From contig NC_134021.1 in NCBI RefSeq assembly GCF_040712315.1, forward strand, positions 26,462,001-26,526,000: a stretch of DNA of 64,000 bases. The letters are read 5' to 3'. This DNA is from Castanea sativa. Its lineage: Eukaryota; Streptophyta; Magnoliopsida; Fagales; Fagaceae. Under the pieces are notes generated by a model. That model searched no databases, was not told the DNA's origin, and saw only the letters and a list, made by a program, of their open reading frames with translations. Positions 1 to 12,164 of the stretch are shown here, one piece after another. Position 1 is the stretch's first letter; each line of letters begins with the position of its first letter. The position numbers and the translations under genes were made by a program.

Positions 1-313
1 AATGGCTTGTTCTTTGCTGGAAATCTGAACATACATAGGGCCTTGATGTTGAATCTTCTTGCTGCATATCCTCTGGCCTAACCGAGATCATTGCTGCATG
101 TCCTCTGGTCTTCCCGAGATCCTTGCCCGAGATCCTCTACTTTTTTTTCTTTATTATTATTATTATTATTATTATTTCTTTCTTTTTTCTTCTTTTTGGG
201 ATTTTGGGCCTTCATGGTCCTTCTTAGTTTCTTGAATTGGACCTTCTTTGTTAAGACCCATGGTCTTTCCTTACTTTTCATGGAATGGGCTTTCTTTGTG
301 AAATTTTGGCCCT
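1..313. other. Unassigned repeat-derived sequence with a (TTA)n microsatellite
   Basis: No recognisable protein is encoded here. A (TTA)n microsatellite occupies about 151-175, next to T-rich and CTT-rich runs. The asparagine run on the minus strand is only the translation of this microsatellite. Integrase similarity on the minus strand stops at about 314, so this stretch is either a divergent continuation of the element or a different sequence joined to it. Confidence 0.4.
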
Positions 314-931
314 TAACAGCCTTCAGCACGGAGTAGGAGGTTGCTTCCACCCATTTGGTGAAGTAGTCAATTGCCACTAAAATATAGTCATGCCCATTTG
401 AGGCCTTAGGAGCTATCCTTCCAATCACATCTATGCCCCAAACTAAGAATGGCCATGGAGAAGTTATGCTATACAACTCACTAGGTGGAACATGGTTCAA
501 GTTGGCGTGTGTTTGGCAATCATGGAAACTTTTCACATAGTCCACATAATTAGTCTCCATCGAATTCTAGTAGTACCCCATCCTTAGAACCTTTTGGCTA
601 ACATTCTTCCATTCATATGAGGGCCACAAATTCCATGATGAACTTCTTCCATTACCCACTTGGCTTCTTCCCTCTTTAAACAACGAATGTGTACACCATC
701 ATAGGACCTTCTATAGATTTGTCCTCCACATAGGATGTATTGGGTTATCCTCATTTTAATGGAACAACGTTCCCTCTTATCGGCCCCATCTAGATATGCC
801 CCTAGTTCCAAGAATTTCATGATGTCATAATACCATAGAACTTCCTCTTCCTCTATGGCCATTACTGAAGCTTCGGTCTTTCTCTTGTGCACTTCCTTAT
901 AACTTTTTCGATCTCTAAGGTTTGTGTCCAC
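314..931 (-). pseudogene. Ty3/gypsy integrase fragment (zinc-binding region and start of catalytic core)
   Basis: Read on the minus strand, the part from 931 to about 584 gives the lead-in to the integrase HHCC zinc-binding region (CGGQIYRRS, then EVHHGICGPHMNGRMLAKRF). The part from 560 gives the start of the core: WGIDVIGRIAPKASNGHDYI followed by VAIDYFTKWVEA, including the first catalytic Asp (GIDVIG). The homology ends after VLKAV near 314, before the second Asp and the Glu of the D,D-E triad. The two parts are in different frames and lack a continuous ORF, so this cannot make an active integrase. It is the downstream end of the pol pseudogene that continues to about 5240. Confidence 0.8.
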
Positions 932-934
932 ACT

Positions 935-1325
935 CCCTCAGGTATTTCAACCTTGGAGGCTAAAGTAGCCAAGGCATCCGCAAGTTGATTTTGAGCCCTA
1001 AGGATGATTGTGTTGAAGGTCTTGGTCAAGGCCTCTAAGCATTATTGATAAGGCTTCAAGTGTTCCTCCTTCACATTCCACAACATTTGTGCTTAGGCTA
1101 TAACCAAAGTTGAATCCCCAAAGACTTCAGCTTCTTTTACCCCCAATTCTCAAAGAGCTTCCATTACAGCAATGCAAGCCTCATACTCAGCCATGTTGTT
1201 AGTCGCTTCAAAGTTTAGTTTGATTGCCAATGGTATGTGAGATTCCTCGGGAGTGATCAAGAGTGTTCCTATTCCATTTCCATATTAGTTTGCAGCTCCA
1301 TCAAAGTACATGCTCCATGTCCCTA
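935..1325 (-). pseudogene. Ty3/gypsy RNase H domain, broken
   Basis: The minus strand encodes an RNase H domain. Visible in order are MYFDGAAN (first catalytic Asp), PLAIKLNFEATNNMAEYEA (catalytic Glu in AEYEA), EVFGDSTLVI (second Asp) and NQLADALATLA (last Asp). In-frame stops follow the GAAN motif, follow MEAL, and follow LVIA, so the frame is dead although the four acidic residues are preserved. It lies between the RT thumb/connection region (higher coordinates) and the integrase (lower coordinates), as expected for a Ty3/gypsy pol read leftwards. Confidence 0.8.
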
Positions 1326-2234
1326 TCTCAACATCCAAAATGTCTTCTTCCAGAAAATCCTTTTTGCCATTTTTCCCCTCTATGAGACTCTTGGCACAAA
1401 AATCAGACAAGACGTTTCCCTTGATAGCTTTCCTAGCCACATACTTCAAGCCGAATTTTGCCAACAAAATCAACCATCTTGACAATCTTCCATTCAAGGC
1501 GGGTTTCTCAAAGAGGTACTTCAGTGGGTCCATTCTTGCCACCACCCATATTTGGAAGAGCAAAACGATGTGTCTCAATTTCTGTACGGCCTAAACAAGC
1601 GTGAAGCATGACTCTTCTATGGGAGTGTACCTAGTCTCATAATCATGGAACCTCTTGCTTAAGTAGTATATGGCCCTTTCATCCTTCTTATCATTTTCTT
1701 ATGCAAGCATACTTCCAACTGCACCCCCTATGATAGAGGGGTATAGGAGTAAGGGTTTTCCACGTTGTGGAGGCACTAGAATAGGTGAGTGGAAGAGATA
1801 TTCCTTGATAAGTTCAAAGGTTTTTTGGCACTCATCGTTCCATGCGTGCGGTTCATTCTTCCTTAGGAGTTTGAAGATGGGCTCACAAGTGGAAGTGAGC
1901 TTGGTAATGAATTGGCTAATATATTGTAGTCAACCTAAGAAACCCCTAATCTCATTCTCACTTTTGGGCGGAGGCATCTCCAATATGGCTTTGATCCTGG
2001 ATGGGTCAAATTCTATCCCTCTATCACTTACTAGAAATCCTAACAACTTTTCAGCGGTTACTCCAAAGGTGCACTTTTATGGGTTCAATCTTTCTTTAAT
2101 CCTCTTGAAAAAGTTTCTTAAGTTTGTGGTGTGGCTTCCTCTATCTTCGGATTTCACTATCATGTCGTCGACATACACCTCTACCTCATTATGCATCATA
2201 TCATGTAGCAAGGCCGTAGGCATCCTTTGATAAG
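1326..2234 (-). pseudogene. Ty3/gypsy reverse transcriptase, C-terminal part
   Basis: This is the second half of a reverse transcriptase on the minus strand. It begins with QRMPTALLHDMMHNEVEVYV and continues with the catalytic YVDDMIVKSED, then KCTFGV, GFLVSDRGIEFDPSRIKAIL, the RGFLG palm/thumb motif, and the connection region with RAIYYLSKRF and ETRYTPIEESC. Several in-frame stops are present. The N-terminal half lies at 3643-4278; the two were separated by a solo LTR inserted between the codons for GATY and QRM. Removing the LTR and one copy of the 5-bp target duplication restores the register at that point, which fixes the insertion site. Confidence 0.88.
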
Positions 2235-3642
2235 TGAAGGAAAAATACATGTTTGTATCGCATACACAACATACGTAGCAGAAAAATAACGAATCTACTT
2301 CATTCATAAATGTTAACATGCACTATGTAAGTTTTGGAATATAAGAACAAGAGAGTATACCTTGGAGCGGTGAATTTCAAAACTGAAGATCAGAAGCACT
2401 TGGGAATACTTTCAATCTTCACTCCAATTCCACTAACGCCCAAGATGTGTGGTCTCTCAATCAGTTTTCAAAGGGGAGAATGTCAAAAATGTCTAACACT
2501 CTCATACACACCTTTTCACAATAGTGTTATTATTTTTCCACACACAAAAAATTATGTATGTTTCTCCCTTTGTATCTAACTGATTATCTAATTGGGCTAG
2601 CCTTTTGGGCCTTTCCAATTGGGCTTAAATGTGTGGCTTGGAGTGGGACCAAAAGGGACCAATAAGACACCAGCTCCAATGGGCCTTGGGCTTTTCTGTC
2701 AACTCTTGAAGTGTCCAAAATTACCATTCATTATATTTAATACCACTATATAAATATAGTTGCACTCTAGGCCTTATTTATAAATTATATCCCAAAACTT
2801 TATTGTACATGCAACCACTTCATAAAATATTCGTAATAATACAAAGTCATGAATATAGACTGCCACTTTGTAGATTACTACATCTTAATTCCTTGAGTAC
2901 CGCTGTAATCCTTTAAAGTTATTCATCATATATTTATGAAATCCAATTCCATAAATATATATTTTAGTAACTCCTTACTAAAGTGGCTAGGTCTAACTCT
3001 CTGAATAACAAACCCATTAAACTTATCTCAAGGGAATATTTTGTATCTCTGTTAAGAGACTATGAATTCCATCTTGAGAATATATGTTCCATCAACACTA
3101 AATGTGGTTGTCCAACATACTAAGGTTTTGACCATAACTATAGATCTCACTCCTGATATATCGAAGCAACCTACACTTCATGATCATGTCCATTATCCTC
3201 TCAGGATTAAGAATTCATGTAAATATAAGTTGTGAGTTTATTATTCATTTGACAGTCATTAGGAGAATTCTCACAGCGGTCCAGTTCAATATGTTATAAC
3301 TCTTAAAACATATCAACATACCAACTAGAAATCTCCATTTCCATGATCAAGACAAATCATCTTAGTTGATATGTTATAGTCTTCGCAGATGAAATGTCCA
3401 ATTTCATTACCGACTACAAACTACAATTCTGAGTTTACAAAGAACTTGTGATTTATATTTTTTGTGACTTTTCACATGAATCACATACTATGCATCTCAT
3501 GGACTATATAATAATGTTCCAATATTCATGTTACCATTATTTTTAGATAATAATAAAACAACTTTACTAAACACAACATTAAGTCATACATAATGTCATA
3601 CATGGCATCATACAATAGGATTTAAGGGCACACATCCTAACA
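2235..3642 (-). mobile_element. Solo LTR of a copia family (copy 1), TSD ataag
   Basis: A 1,408-bp LTR on the minus strand. It starts on the plus strand with TGAAGGAAAAAT and ends with CCTAACA, giving TG...CA ends. It is flanked by a perfect 5-bp duplication, ataag, at 2230-2234 and 3643-3647. No internal retrotransposon sequence is attached, so it is a solo LTR left by recombination between the two LTRs of a full element. It interrupts the reverse transcriptase gene of the Tat-like gypsy element. The same LTR family recurs at 8192, 10738, 17704, 25804, 29539, 33034, 42733 and 44641. Confidence 0.93.
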
Positions 3643-4278
3643 ATAAGTTGCCCCAACATTCTTAAGGCCAAACGGCATTACCTTGTAGAGATAGATTCCT
3701 CATTCAGTAGTGAAAGTGGTTTTGGTCATATCTTTAGGAGCCATCTTGATTTGGTTGTATCCCAAAAAACCATCCATGAAGGATATCAAGGCACATCTCG
3801 CCATGCTATCTACTAAGACATCAATGTGGGGTAAAGGAAAGTCATCCTTAGGGCATTCCTTATTTAAGTCTCTAAAATCCACACACATTCTTACCTTTCC
3901 ATCCTTCTTAAGTATAGGCACGACATTGGTTATCCATTTGGCTTGGTTTATAGGTTTGATGAACCCTACCTTTAATTGCTTAATGACTTCCTTTTTGATC
4001 TTTAAAAGCCATTCGTTCCTCATTCTTCTCAATTTTTGCTTGACAGGCACCATGTGGTCATGGGTCTCAATGTGATGTTGAACTATCTCCGGGTCAATTC
4101 CAGGCATATCTTCATAGGACCATGCAAACACCTCTTGAAATTCCATGAGGAGTTCTTGAAGATCTTTCTTTCCTTTTTCATTCATAGTTGAGCCAATTTT
4201 AATTAAGTGTGGAATTTCATCATTTCCCAAATTAATAGTTTCAAGAGTTGGTTCCATAGGTTCAATTTTCTTTTCCAA
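3643..4278 (-). pseudogene. Ty3/gypsy reverse transcriptase, N-terminal part
   Basis: The minus strand encodes the start of a gypsy reverse transcriptase: EVFAWSYEDMPGIDPEIVQH, then the fingers and palm with KKDGKVRMCVDFRDLNKECP, DDFPLPHIDVLVD, LISFMDGFLGYNQIKMAP (first catalytic Asp in MDGFLG), and KVMPFGLKNVGATY at the insertion point. A 192-residue frame (3700-4278) is open. A stop follows TTFTTE, in place of the usual Trp codon. The remaining RT motifs, including YVDD, are on the far side of the solo LTR. Family membership is clear; function is lost. Confidence 0.9.
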
Positions 4279-5240
4279 TTGTTTATTAATTTCATTTTCA
4301 AATTCATTTGAATCATTTAACTACAAAATTTCAAAGTTATGGGAAACATCAAAGTAAGCCAATTTGAAATTTATCTTATTGAAAATATTGAAAAGTACAT
4401 TGGAACTTGCATTAAAAAAAATTTTCCCCATGTTCTTAGAAAACCCAACCCAAGTCCAATTATTAATGGGCCTTATGATAGGCAGGATGAATTCCTCCTT
4501 CTCTTTCTCTCTCTCTCAAGGCTTGATGTTCCTTCCTTTGTTCCTTTTTGGCCCATCTTCTTTCTTTAAGGGTTCCCATGCGTGCATAGCTCCGGTCATG
4601 TCATACAGATCTCTGCCCTCGTTGGGGAAGTCCCTTCTTGCCTCGTCAAGGAATCAGTCGCCATCATCCCCACTCCAGCAGCTAATCATTTCATCATCTC
4701 CTTCTTCTTTGTTCATTACAAGGTATTGGTCGTTGTCGAAAGAAGGATCCATGTTGCATTAAAGTATGAAGTGAGCTAGGGTGACTTGGATTGTCCCTAC
4801 CTTCGAGGTCCATTCTAGCCAATTGTGATCTTCCTATGATCCTGCGTCTCTTGATTCGAAAAATTCGTTGACATGGGCCCTCTTGAAAGTCAATGGTCCC
4901 AAATCATCCTTTAGTTACAGCTTGAAGTTGGGTAGAGACAAGCAGACTTTTCCTTTTGACATCACATAATTGATGCCTTCTTGAGTTAGCCCACTTGGTT
5001 CATACTCAGCCTTGTGCTTCTCAACTTCCTCTTTCTCAATTTCGGAAAGGTGACCTATTATCTTCTTGAGGACCTCAGCTTACACCCCTACACACTCGAG
5101 CAACTTTTGCATGAAGACCTTCTCACTTGCAGCATCCATCCTTCCCTCTCGATAAGCCTTTAATTTGGATGTCTCCCCTTCCATTGGACTTGGATTGGAG
5201 TGATGTCTGGAAAGAATCCCCATTATTAAGTTCATGTCCT
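4279..5240 (-). pseudogene. Degenerate gypsy protease/linker region of pol (Tat-like)
   Basis: Between the RT start and the leader, the minus strand reads through many stops as a broken Tat-type linker. Readable pieces include EKHKAEYEPSGLTQEGINYV (about 4970-5040), DDLGPLTFKRAHVNEFFESR and an acidic stretch beginning MDPSFDNDQYLVMNKEEGDD (about 4750). These resemble the region between protease and RT in Tat/Ogre pol proteins. I could not place an intact protease DSG/DTG motif. No intact gag was seen upstream, so gag is probably deleted or beyond recognition. Confidence 0.55.
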
Positions 5241-6307
5241 AATTATAAGGTTCCTTTTTTTCTTTAGATGTTCTTAGAAAAGTCTTAAGTTCATTTTAAT
5301 AGAGGCCCAATTTACAATGTCACTCCCTTCCCGCTCATGGATCCTTGCCCCTTGTTTCATTAGGTTTTGGTCCACTTGCATTAAAGCTCTCATCTTACTC
5401 TCGTGAGTTTTCATTAGAATGTACTTAGGAATTTTCAACCCTTTGTCTCAAATTTGGGCCTACAATGTATTTATCGCTTTTAGGCTTTTCATTTCTTTAG
5501 TCATTATTTAATAATTTTTTCTTTGAAATAGCCCTCTAGCTAGAATATTTTGTAGCCTTCCTTTCAAAAATCCATGAAATTCTGATCATTTTGGGGCTAG
5601 GCATACAACAAGGAGGCCCATGATTAAGGAAGTTCATTTTACCTTTGAAGGATTTTGGATGCTAAGTCCATAGCATGTTTGTTACCTTAGGCCCAAAGTC
5701 TTCTTCAAAAGGGCTTTTTCCTTCTCGCTTGGGCCTACGATAGCATCCAAGTTATGGTCTTATGAACCTTTCAAGTTAAGATATACTTATAGACAAGCCT
5801 TTTATATGGGAGAACTTATTTTCTTTTTTCCCACAACATCTTAGGGTATACCATAACTTTAGGGTCATCCCTTCCAATTTTATACCTTTATTTGTCCTTT
5901 AGGATTAGGTAAGCACATGATATATGGTTGAACAAAGAAGAGATATATAAAGGGTACCCTTCATGGTAGGATCTAGGATCTCTCTAGTGTGGGTAGGCTC
6001 CCTAAGGCTAAAAGGCTAGATAAGTAGGTCACTTACAACTAGGTGGGCTATGATTCCAATTGAGGGCCTAAATGGACCCCATTATAGGCGATGACATCCA
6101 TTTTGAGTTGGTGGGACGAACTTCGGAAAAATTGAGTCTGAATGGAGCCTTCCATCTTCCCACTCATCACCAACCAAGGATAAGGGACAAAAGAACAAGT
6201 TATGTGCATGCAAAACAAGTATTGGGACAATTTTTACTAAAGTTAAGATATAGGACACATAGGAATTAAACTCACTATCCCTAGTGGAATCCCCATTATG
6301 GACACAA
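5241..6307 (-). other. Untranslated leader or gag-deleted part of the Tat-like gypsy element
   Basis: This stretch lies between the primer binding site at about 6308-6325 and the pol remnants. All six frames are short and none resembles gag. It is most simply the non-coding leader of the minus-strand element with gag deleted. No other gene, RNA or repeat was recognised here. Confidence 0.4.
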
Positions 6308-6325
6308 TGGAAAATGGAGTTGCCA
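6308..6325 (-). other. Primer binding site of the minus-strand Tat-like gypsy element
   Basis: On the minus strand the sequence immediately inside the LTR reads TGGCAACTCC, one substitution from the TGGCGACTCC typical of Tat/Ogre primer binding sites. The related LTR at 37985-39345 has the unmutated form TGGCGACTCC at the same place. Confidence 0.6.
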
Positions 6326-6343
6326 CCTAGTTATATGGTCTAG

Positions 6344-7608
6344 TGTAATGCCCTAAAATGTATACTTGCTATATATTTATGTGGGCATTATCTCCTTATT
6401 ACTATGCTTAATTTGTATAATTAAGCCATGATTTGCATTAGTCCCTATTATTTATCTTTACATAATTTTTTGAATAAGATGCCATTCATTGTGTGTAATT
6501 TTCTACTTTTAGGAAATCAAGTGAGAAAGATGAGTTTACAGGAATTTGTAAGAGAATGGAGGCCAAACTAGAATTAAGTGGACCTAAATGACCATGCTTA
6601 AATGTATAAGGAGGTGCAGCTGGAATGCTTGGGTCGTCTACCATGATTGGAAACTTCAAATAAGGAAGGAAATCAAAGATGCAGAATCTGAAAAGGAAAA
6701 ATCTGATTTGAGTACTGATCAGTATTTTGGGCGTATCTCTCTCCTTAAAAATCCAATTGACACAAGGCTCAAAGGGTTGGAACCATGACTTAAATATCTA
6801 CAACTTTCCAGTTTTAAGTTTTTTGAAATTATCAATTTTTGAAGGCCTAAATTAACTCACAAGTTACTCCTGTAAACCTGGACGGAAATTAAAATAGTAA
6901 AAGTTTTATTTTCTTTGGACACTTTTACATTAGGGTTTTGAAGGGAGGCTATGTAGAACGAATTTTTGTAGAGAAAACCTTGTATTTTTCTTTCTCTAAT
7001 GGCAGCCTAAACTCTTTGCTAGGGTTAGGGGTTATGTTTCTTCTATACGATATGAATATTCAATGTGGTTCTCTCTAAGATTTTAGACAATAACATATTT
7101 GATTGTTCAATTAGATTTCTTTTAACGTATTAGTTCTTCCATGCTTTCAATAAGTTCAATCATATTTTTCTTATTGTTTAGATGAATTTCTATTAGTTTC
7201 AAATAGAAATCACGTTTTAAAGTGAATGAGTTTTTCTGAAAACTATTCTAACCGCATTATTAATCGAGGTTATCATGCGTTCTTGAATTGTCTCAGCTCA
7301 GCTCAACCGAATCATAAGTTTTTAATTGTATAAGAACAATCAATTATGAAACATATATTTTCTTAAATCACAAAGAATCTCATATCGATATAAGGAAACA
7401 CCCCGATGCCCTGGTATTTACATTATTGATTTAAATCAGTTTCTATTATTATTCTTGTTAACAATCACCAAGCAAAAACACTTTTCTTCTTCACCCAAAT
7501 TGTTGTTTAATTATATTGTCTTTGAATTTACCTTGCTCCTTGTGATTCGACCTCATTACTTCGAGAATTATATTGCTACAATCTCCTACACTTGGGAGTG
7601 AGCAAGCA
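6344..7608 (+). mobile_element. Solo LTR of a second family, TSD tctag
   Basis: A 1,265-bp insertion with TG...CA ends (TGTAATGCCC...AGCAAGCA), flanked by tctag at 6339-6343 and 7609-7613. Removing it and one tctag rejoins the surrounding Tat LTR so that it aligns with the copies at 39.3 kb and 40.6 kb. The sequence near 7545-7608 resembles the 3' ends of plant LTRs, which suggests a plus orientation. No protein-coding remnant was found inside. The family is unlike the dominant 1.4-kb LTR. Confidence 0.78.
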
Positions 7609-8191
7609 TCTAGGAACCATGAATATAGCGTCCTTTCAAGGAAGGACCTTTGATCTTGCTACCAGAGTTTGGGTTTGGAGTTTAGGTACGCTCTTGGGAA
7701 GGTGTTAGGCACCCAAGATCGCCCAACCCTAAGGTTGGCCTCCCATCATTAGGTCCTATATCTTTAACCTTATTAAAAACTATCTAAGTACTTGTATTCT
7801 AGACTCACACACATGCTAACATGCATCTAACAAAAAATATGGTATCTTTAACTCTAAACAAACATACTTATCCATCTATCCAACCAAAAGAAAGCCAAAC
7901 AAGAGAATCCCTAATCATACATCTAACATGAGGAAAACCCTACCTAAAACAAAACATGGCAGCAAATATATCATCAAGCAAAAGAAATCAAACACAAAAC
8001 AATAACATGTTATAAACCCTAAACAAACATTTATGAAGACCTAACATAAATGCATGATCATTGTTAATGTATGACCTACCCTTTACTTACCTATCGGTAG
8101 CACAACATCTTTGGCATCAATGCATGAACATATGAATGAACGGCATTAAAACAAAGAAACCCTAAACTAAACCCTAATCTAGACATGTGAC

Positions 8192-9603
8192 TGAAGGAAA
8201 ATCTGGTTTTGTATCTCATACAAAACACATAGCGGAAGTAACAAACAAGGATCTATTTTATTCATGATTGATAACGTGCAGTATGTAAATTTCAGAATTT
8301 AAGAACAAGATAGTGTACCTTGGTGTAGTGAAATTCAAAACCAAAGATTGAAGTACTCGGGAATACTTATAATCTTCACTCCAGTTCCACTTTACGCCCA
8401 AGATGTGTGGTCTCTCAATCAGTTTTCAAAGGGAAAATGAAAGTGTGTTTCACTCTCACATACACACCATTTCTTATTATCACTCATAAAAATTATGTAT
8501 GTTTCTCCATTTATAACTAACTGATTATCTAATTGGCTTGGCCTATTAGGCCTTTCCAATTGGGCTTTAGTGTGTGGCTTGGAGTGGAACCAAAAGGGAC
8601 CAATAAGACACTAGCTCCAATGGGCCTTGAGCTTTTCCGTCAACTCTTGACAAGTCCAAAGTTACCGTTAATTATATTTAATACCACTATATAAATATAA
8701 TTGCACTCTAGGCCTTATTAATAAATTATATCCCAATACTTTATTATACATGCAACCCATTCATAAAATATTCGTAGTAATACAAAGTCATGAATGTAGA
8801 CTGCCACTTTGTAAATTACTACATCTTATCCTTGAGTACCCGATTTAATCCTTTAAAGTTATTCATCATATATTTATGAAATCCAATTTCATAAATATAT
8901 ACTTTAGTAATTTTTTACCAAAGTGGTTAGGCCTAACTCTCTGAATAACTGATTCCATTAAACTTATTTCAAGGGAATATTTTATATCTCTATTAAGAGA
9001 CTATGAATTCCATCTTGAGAATATATGTTCCATCAATACTAAATGTGGCTGCCCAACATACTGAGATTTTAACTGTTACTTTAGATCTCACTCCTGATAT
9101 ATCAAAGCAACTTACACTTCATGATCAGGTCCATTATCCTCTCAGGATTAAGAGTTCATGTAAATAGAAGTCGTGAGATTTATTATTCATTTGACAGTCG
9201 TTAGGAGAATAATAAATCTCACAGCGATCTAGTTCAATATGTCTTAACTCTTAAAACATATCAACATATCAACTAGAAGTCTCCACTTCCATGATTAAGA
9301 CAAATCATCTTAGTTGATACGTTATAGTCTTCGCAGATGAAATGCCCAATTTCATCACCAACTACGAACTATAAATTCTGAGTTTACAAAGAACTTGTGA
9401 CTTATATCTTCTGTGACTAAATCACATAAATCACATATTATGCATCTCATGGACTATATGATAATGTCCAAATATTCATGTTATCATTATTTTAGATAAT
9501 AATAAAACAACTTTATTAATCACAATATTAAGTTATACACAATGTCATACATAATGTCATACATAGCATCATACAATAGGATTTAAGGGCACTAATCCTA
9601 ACA
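8192..9603 (-). mobile_element. Solo LTR of the 1.4-kb copia family (copy 2), TSD gtgac
   Basis: A 1,412-bp LTR beginning TGAAGGAAAATCTGG and ending CCTAACA on the plus strand, in minus orientation. Perfect target duplication gtgac lies at 8187-8191 and 9604-9608. It contains the family hairpin: stem GTGAGATTTATTATTC at 9173-9188, complement at 9207-9222, loop of 18 nt. It is inserted into the 5' LTR of the Tat-like element. Confidence 0.93.
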
Positions 9604-10737
9604 GTGACAATAAACAAGCACTTTAAAAAGATGAGTAAACATTTTATGAGGATTAAAAACATGTGAAAGAGAGGCTATGTAGACAAACATGTGAAGGCAG
9701 AATCAAAACAAACAAAAATTAGGGTTTTCTAGGTAATGGCATCATGCACGCTAGAATAGGTCTGCGTATGCATGAGTTTAACCTACCTGCATAGGCTAGA
9801 TCATGCTTACATAGATCCTTACCCAGAAACCCTAATCAACACAGAAACAGAGCATAAACTAAAACATAAAATCTAACAACCTAGCATGTTTGAAAACATA
9901 AAGAAAATCTAAAACTACCCTAGGCAAACATATATAAACGTAAACTAAATACAAAAAGCAGATTAAAACAAGGAATAAAGATAGAAAAGAAAAAGAGTAC
10001 CTTAAAGCAAAAGCTCCTAGTTTTGATTTTTGACAGCTCCCTTCAATCAAATCTATCACAATTAAATGAAAAAACGATTAGTAATCTTAAACTCAAAACA
10101 TTGGAGCTAAAGAAGGTCCTAATCAAATAAAAATGACTTGAGAGTGTTTTGTGAAAAACTCCATTTTGATTCACTATTTTCTAGTGAATCTTAGGTTTTC
10201 CCGTGGGATTCTTGTCTGTGTGTTTTGAAAATGTACCATGTAAGGCTTTATATAGTGGAAAAATGGAGGTTTGGAGTAGCTCCCAGACTTTGTGGGATTC
10301 ATTCCAAAACTTAGCCATTATTGTAGAGAACTTTTCTTTCTTATGCTTCTGAAACCTTGGCTGTGTATGCAAGTCGTGCCTGTGCACGCATGCAGTGGCT
10401 CATGTACATAGGCCGTGACCCATGTACGCAGGTTAATGGCTACTTTGGTCAATTTATTTCCAAAAATAAATTTTTTTCTCATTAAAAATGTTATATTTTT
10501 CATTTTAATACTCCTCAAGTCAAATTAATATCTGATTGGGCTCTAAACTAGCCTTGGGCCTTAGAGTTTGAGCATTATTGGGGGATAGGTGCTCAAGTCG
10601 TAAAGGGTACAAAATGCGATGCTTACAAGCATAGGCCGAATTTCAAATCTGGAAATTCTGAAATCGTAATTCTCAATCGATTGAGCTTGTGTTGAGCTTG
10701 TGTCAAGCTTTTTCATTTAACCTCTATAGCAATATCT

Positions 10738-12159
10738 TGTTAGGATTAGTGCCCTTAAATCCTATTGTATGATGCTATGTATGTTATTATATATGACATT
10801 ATGTATGACTTAATGTTGTGATTAATAAAGTTGTTTTATTATTATCTAAAAATAATGGTAACATGAATATTGAGACATTATCATATAGTCCATGAGATGC
10901 ATAATATGTGATTTATGTGAAAAGTCACTGAAAATATAAATCACAAGTTCTTTGTAAACTCATAATTGTAGTTCGTAGTCAGTGATGAAATTGAGGATTT
11001 CATCTGCGAAGACTATAATATATCAACTAAGATGATTTGTCTTGATCATGGAAATTAAGATTTCTAGTTGGTATGTTGATATGTTTTAAGAGTTAAAACA
11101 TATTGAACTAGACTGCTGTGTGATTTATTATTCTCCTAACGACTGTCAAATGAATAATAAACTCACGACTTCTATTTGCATGAACTCTTAATCCGGAGAG
11201 AATAATGGACCTGATCATGAGGTGTAGGTTGCTTTGATATATCAAGAGTGAGGCCTAAAGAAACGATCAAAACCTCAGTATGTTGGGCAATCACATTTAG
11301 TGTTGATGGAACATATATTCTGAAAATGAAATTCATAATCTCTTAGCGGAGATACAAAATATTCTCTTGAAATAAATTTAATGGGTTTGGTTATTCGGAG
11401 AGTTAGACCTAATTACTTTGGTAAGAAGTTACTAAAGTATACATTTATGAAATTGAATTTCATAAATATATGATGAATAACTTTATAGGATTAAACCGGG
11501 TTCTCAAGGATAAGATGTAGTAATTTACAAAGTGACAGTCTACATTCATGACTTTGTATTACTATGAATATTTTATGAAGGAGTTGTATGTAGAATAAAG
11601 TCTTGGGATATAATTTATAAATAAGGCTTAGAGTGCAACTATATTTATATAGTGGTATTAAATATAGTTAATAGTAACTTTGGACTCGTCAAGAGTTGAC
11701 AGAAAAGCCCAAGGCTCATTGGAGCTAGTGTCTTATTGGTCCATTTTGGTCTCAATCCAAGCCACATACTTAAGCCCAATTGGAAAGGCCCAAAAGGCCC
11801 GCCCAATTAGATAATCAGTTAGATACAAAGGGAGAAACATATAAAATTTTTGTAAGGGTGAAATAACACTATTTTGAAAAGGTGTGTAAGAAGTGTTAGA
11901 CACTTTATCATGCTCCCTTAAAAAACTGATTGAGAGACCACACATCTTGGGCGTTAGTGAAATTGGAGTGAAGATTGAAAGTGTTCCCAAGTGCTTATGA
12001 TTTTCAGTTTTGAAATTCATCGCTCCAAGGTACACTCTCTTGTTCTCAAATTCTGAAATTTACATAGTACATGTTAACATTTATGAATGAAGTAGATCCT
12101 TTTTTCTTTTTTTCCGCTATGTATATTTTGTATGCGATACAAACATGAATTATCCAACA
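10738..12159 (+). mobile_element. Solo LTR of the 1.4-kb copia family (copy 3), TSD tatct
   Basis: A 1,422-bp LTR in plus orientation, from TGTTAGGATTAGTGCCC to TTATCCAACA, with a perfect 5-bp duplication tatct at 10733-10737 and 12160-12164. This plus-strand copy fixes both termini of the family: the inner GATACAAACA is not the end; the LTR runs a further 14 bp to CCAACA. No internal region is attached. Confidence 0.94.
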
Positions 12160-12164
12160 TATCT

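Larger units (their letters stand above)
6327..10627 (-). mobile_element. 5' LTR of the minus-strand Tat-like gypsy element, with two nested solo LTRs
   Basis: On the minus strand the LTR starts at 10627 with TGTAAGCATCGCATTTTG, similar to the TGTAGACACTCGATTTTG start of the large LTR at 52661, and ends beside the primer binding site near 6327. Without the nested solo LTRs (6344-7608 and 8192-9603, plus their target duplications) it is about 1.6 kb. It matches the plus-strand fragments at 37985-39345 and 39372-40665, including the stretch around a GGTTCCTAGACC junction that is recovered only when the 6344-7608 insert is removed. It carries clustered GTACGCA-like motifs at about 9763-9830 and 10365-10435. 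Confidence 0.75.

Noticed and set aside
78..560. 160-codon protein with poly-asparagine
   Set aside because: The N-terminal part is an integrase fragment; the rest is a translated TTA microsatellite and unrelated DNA.
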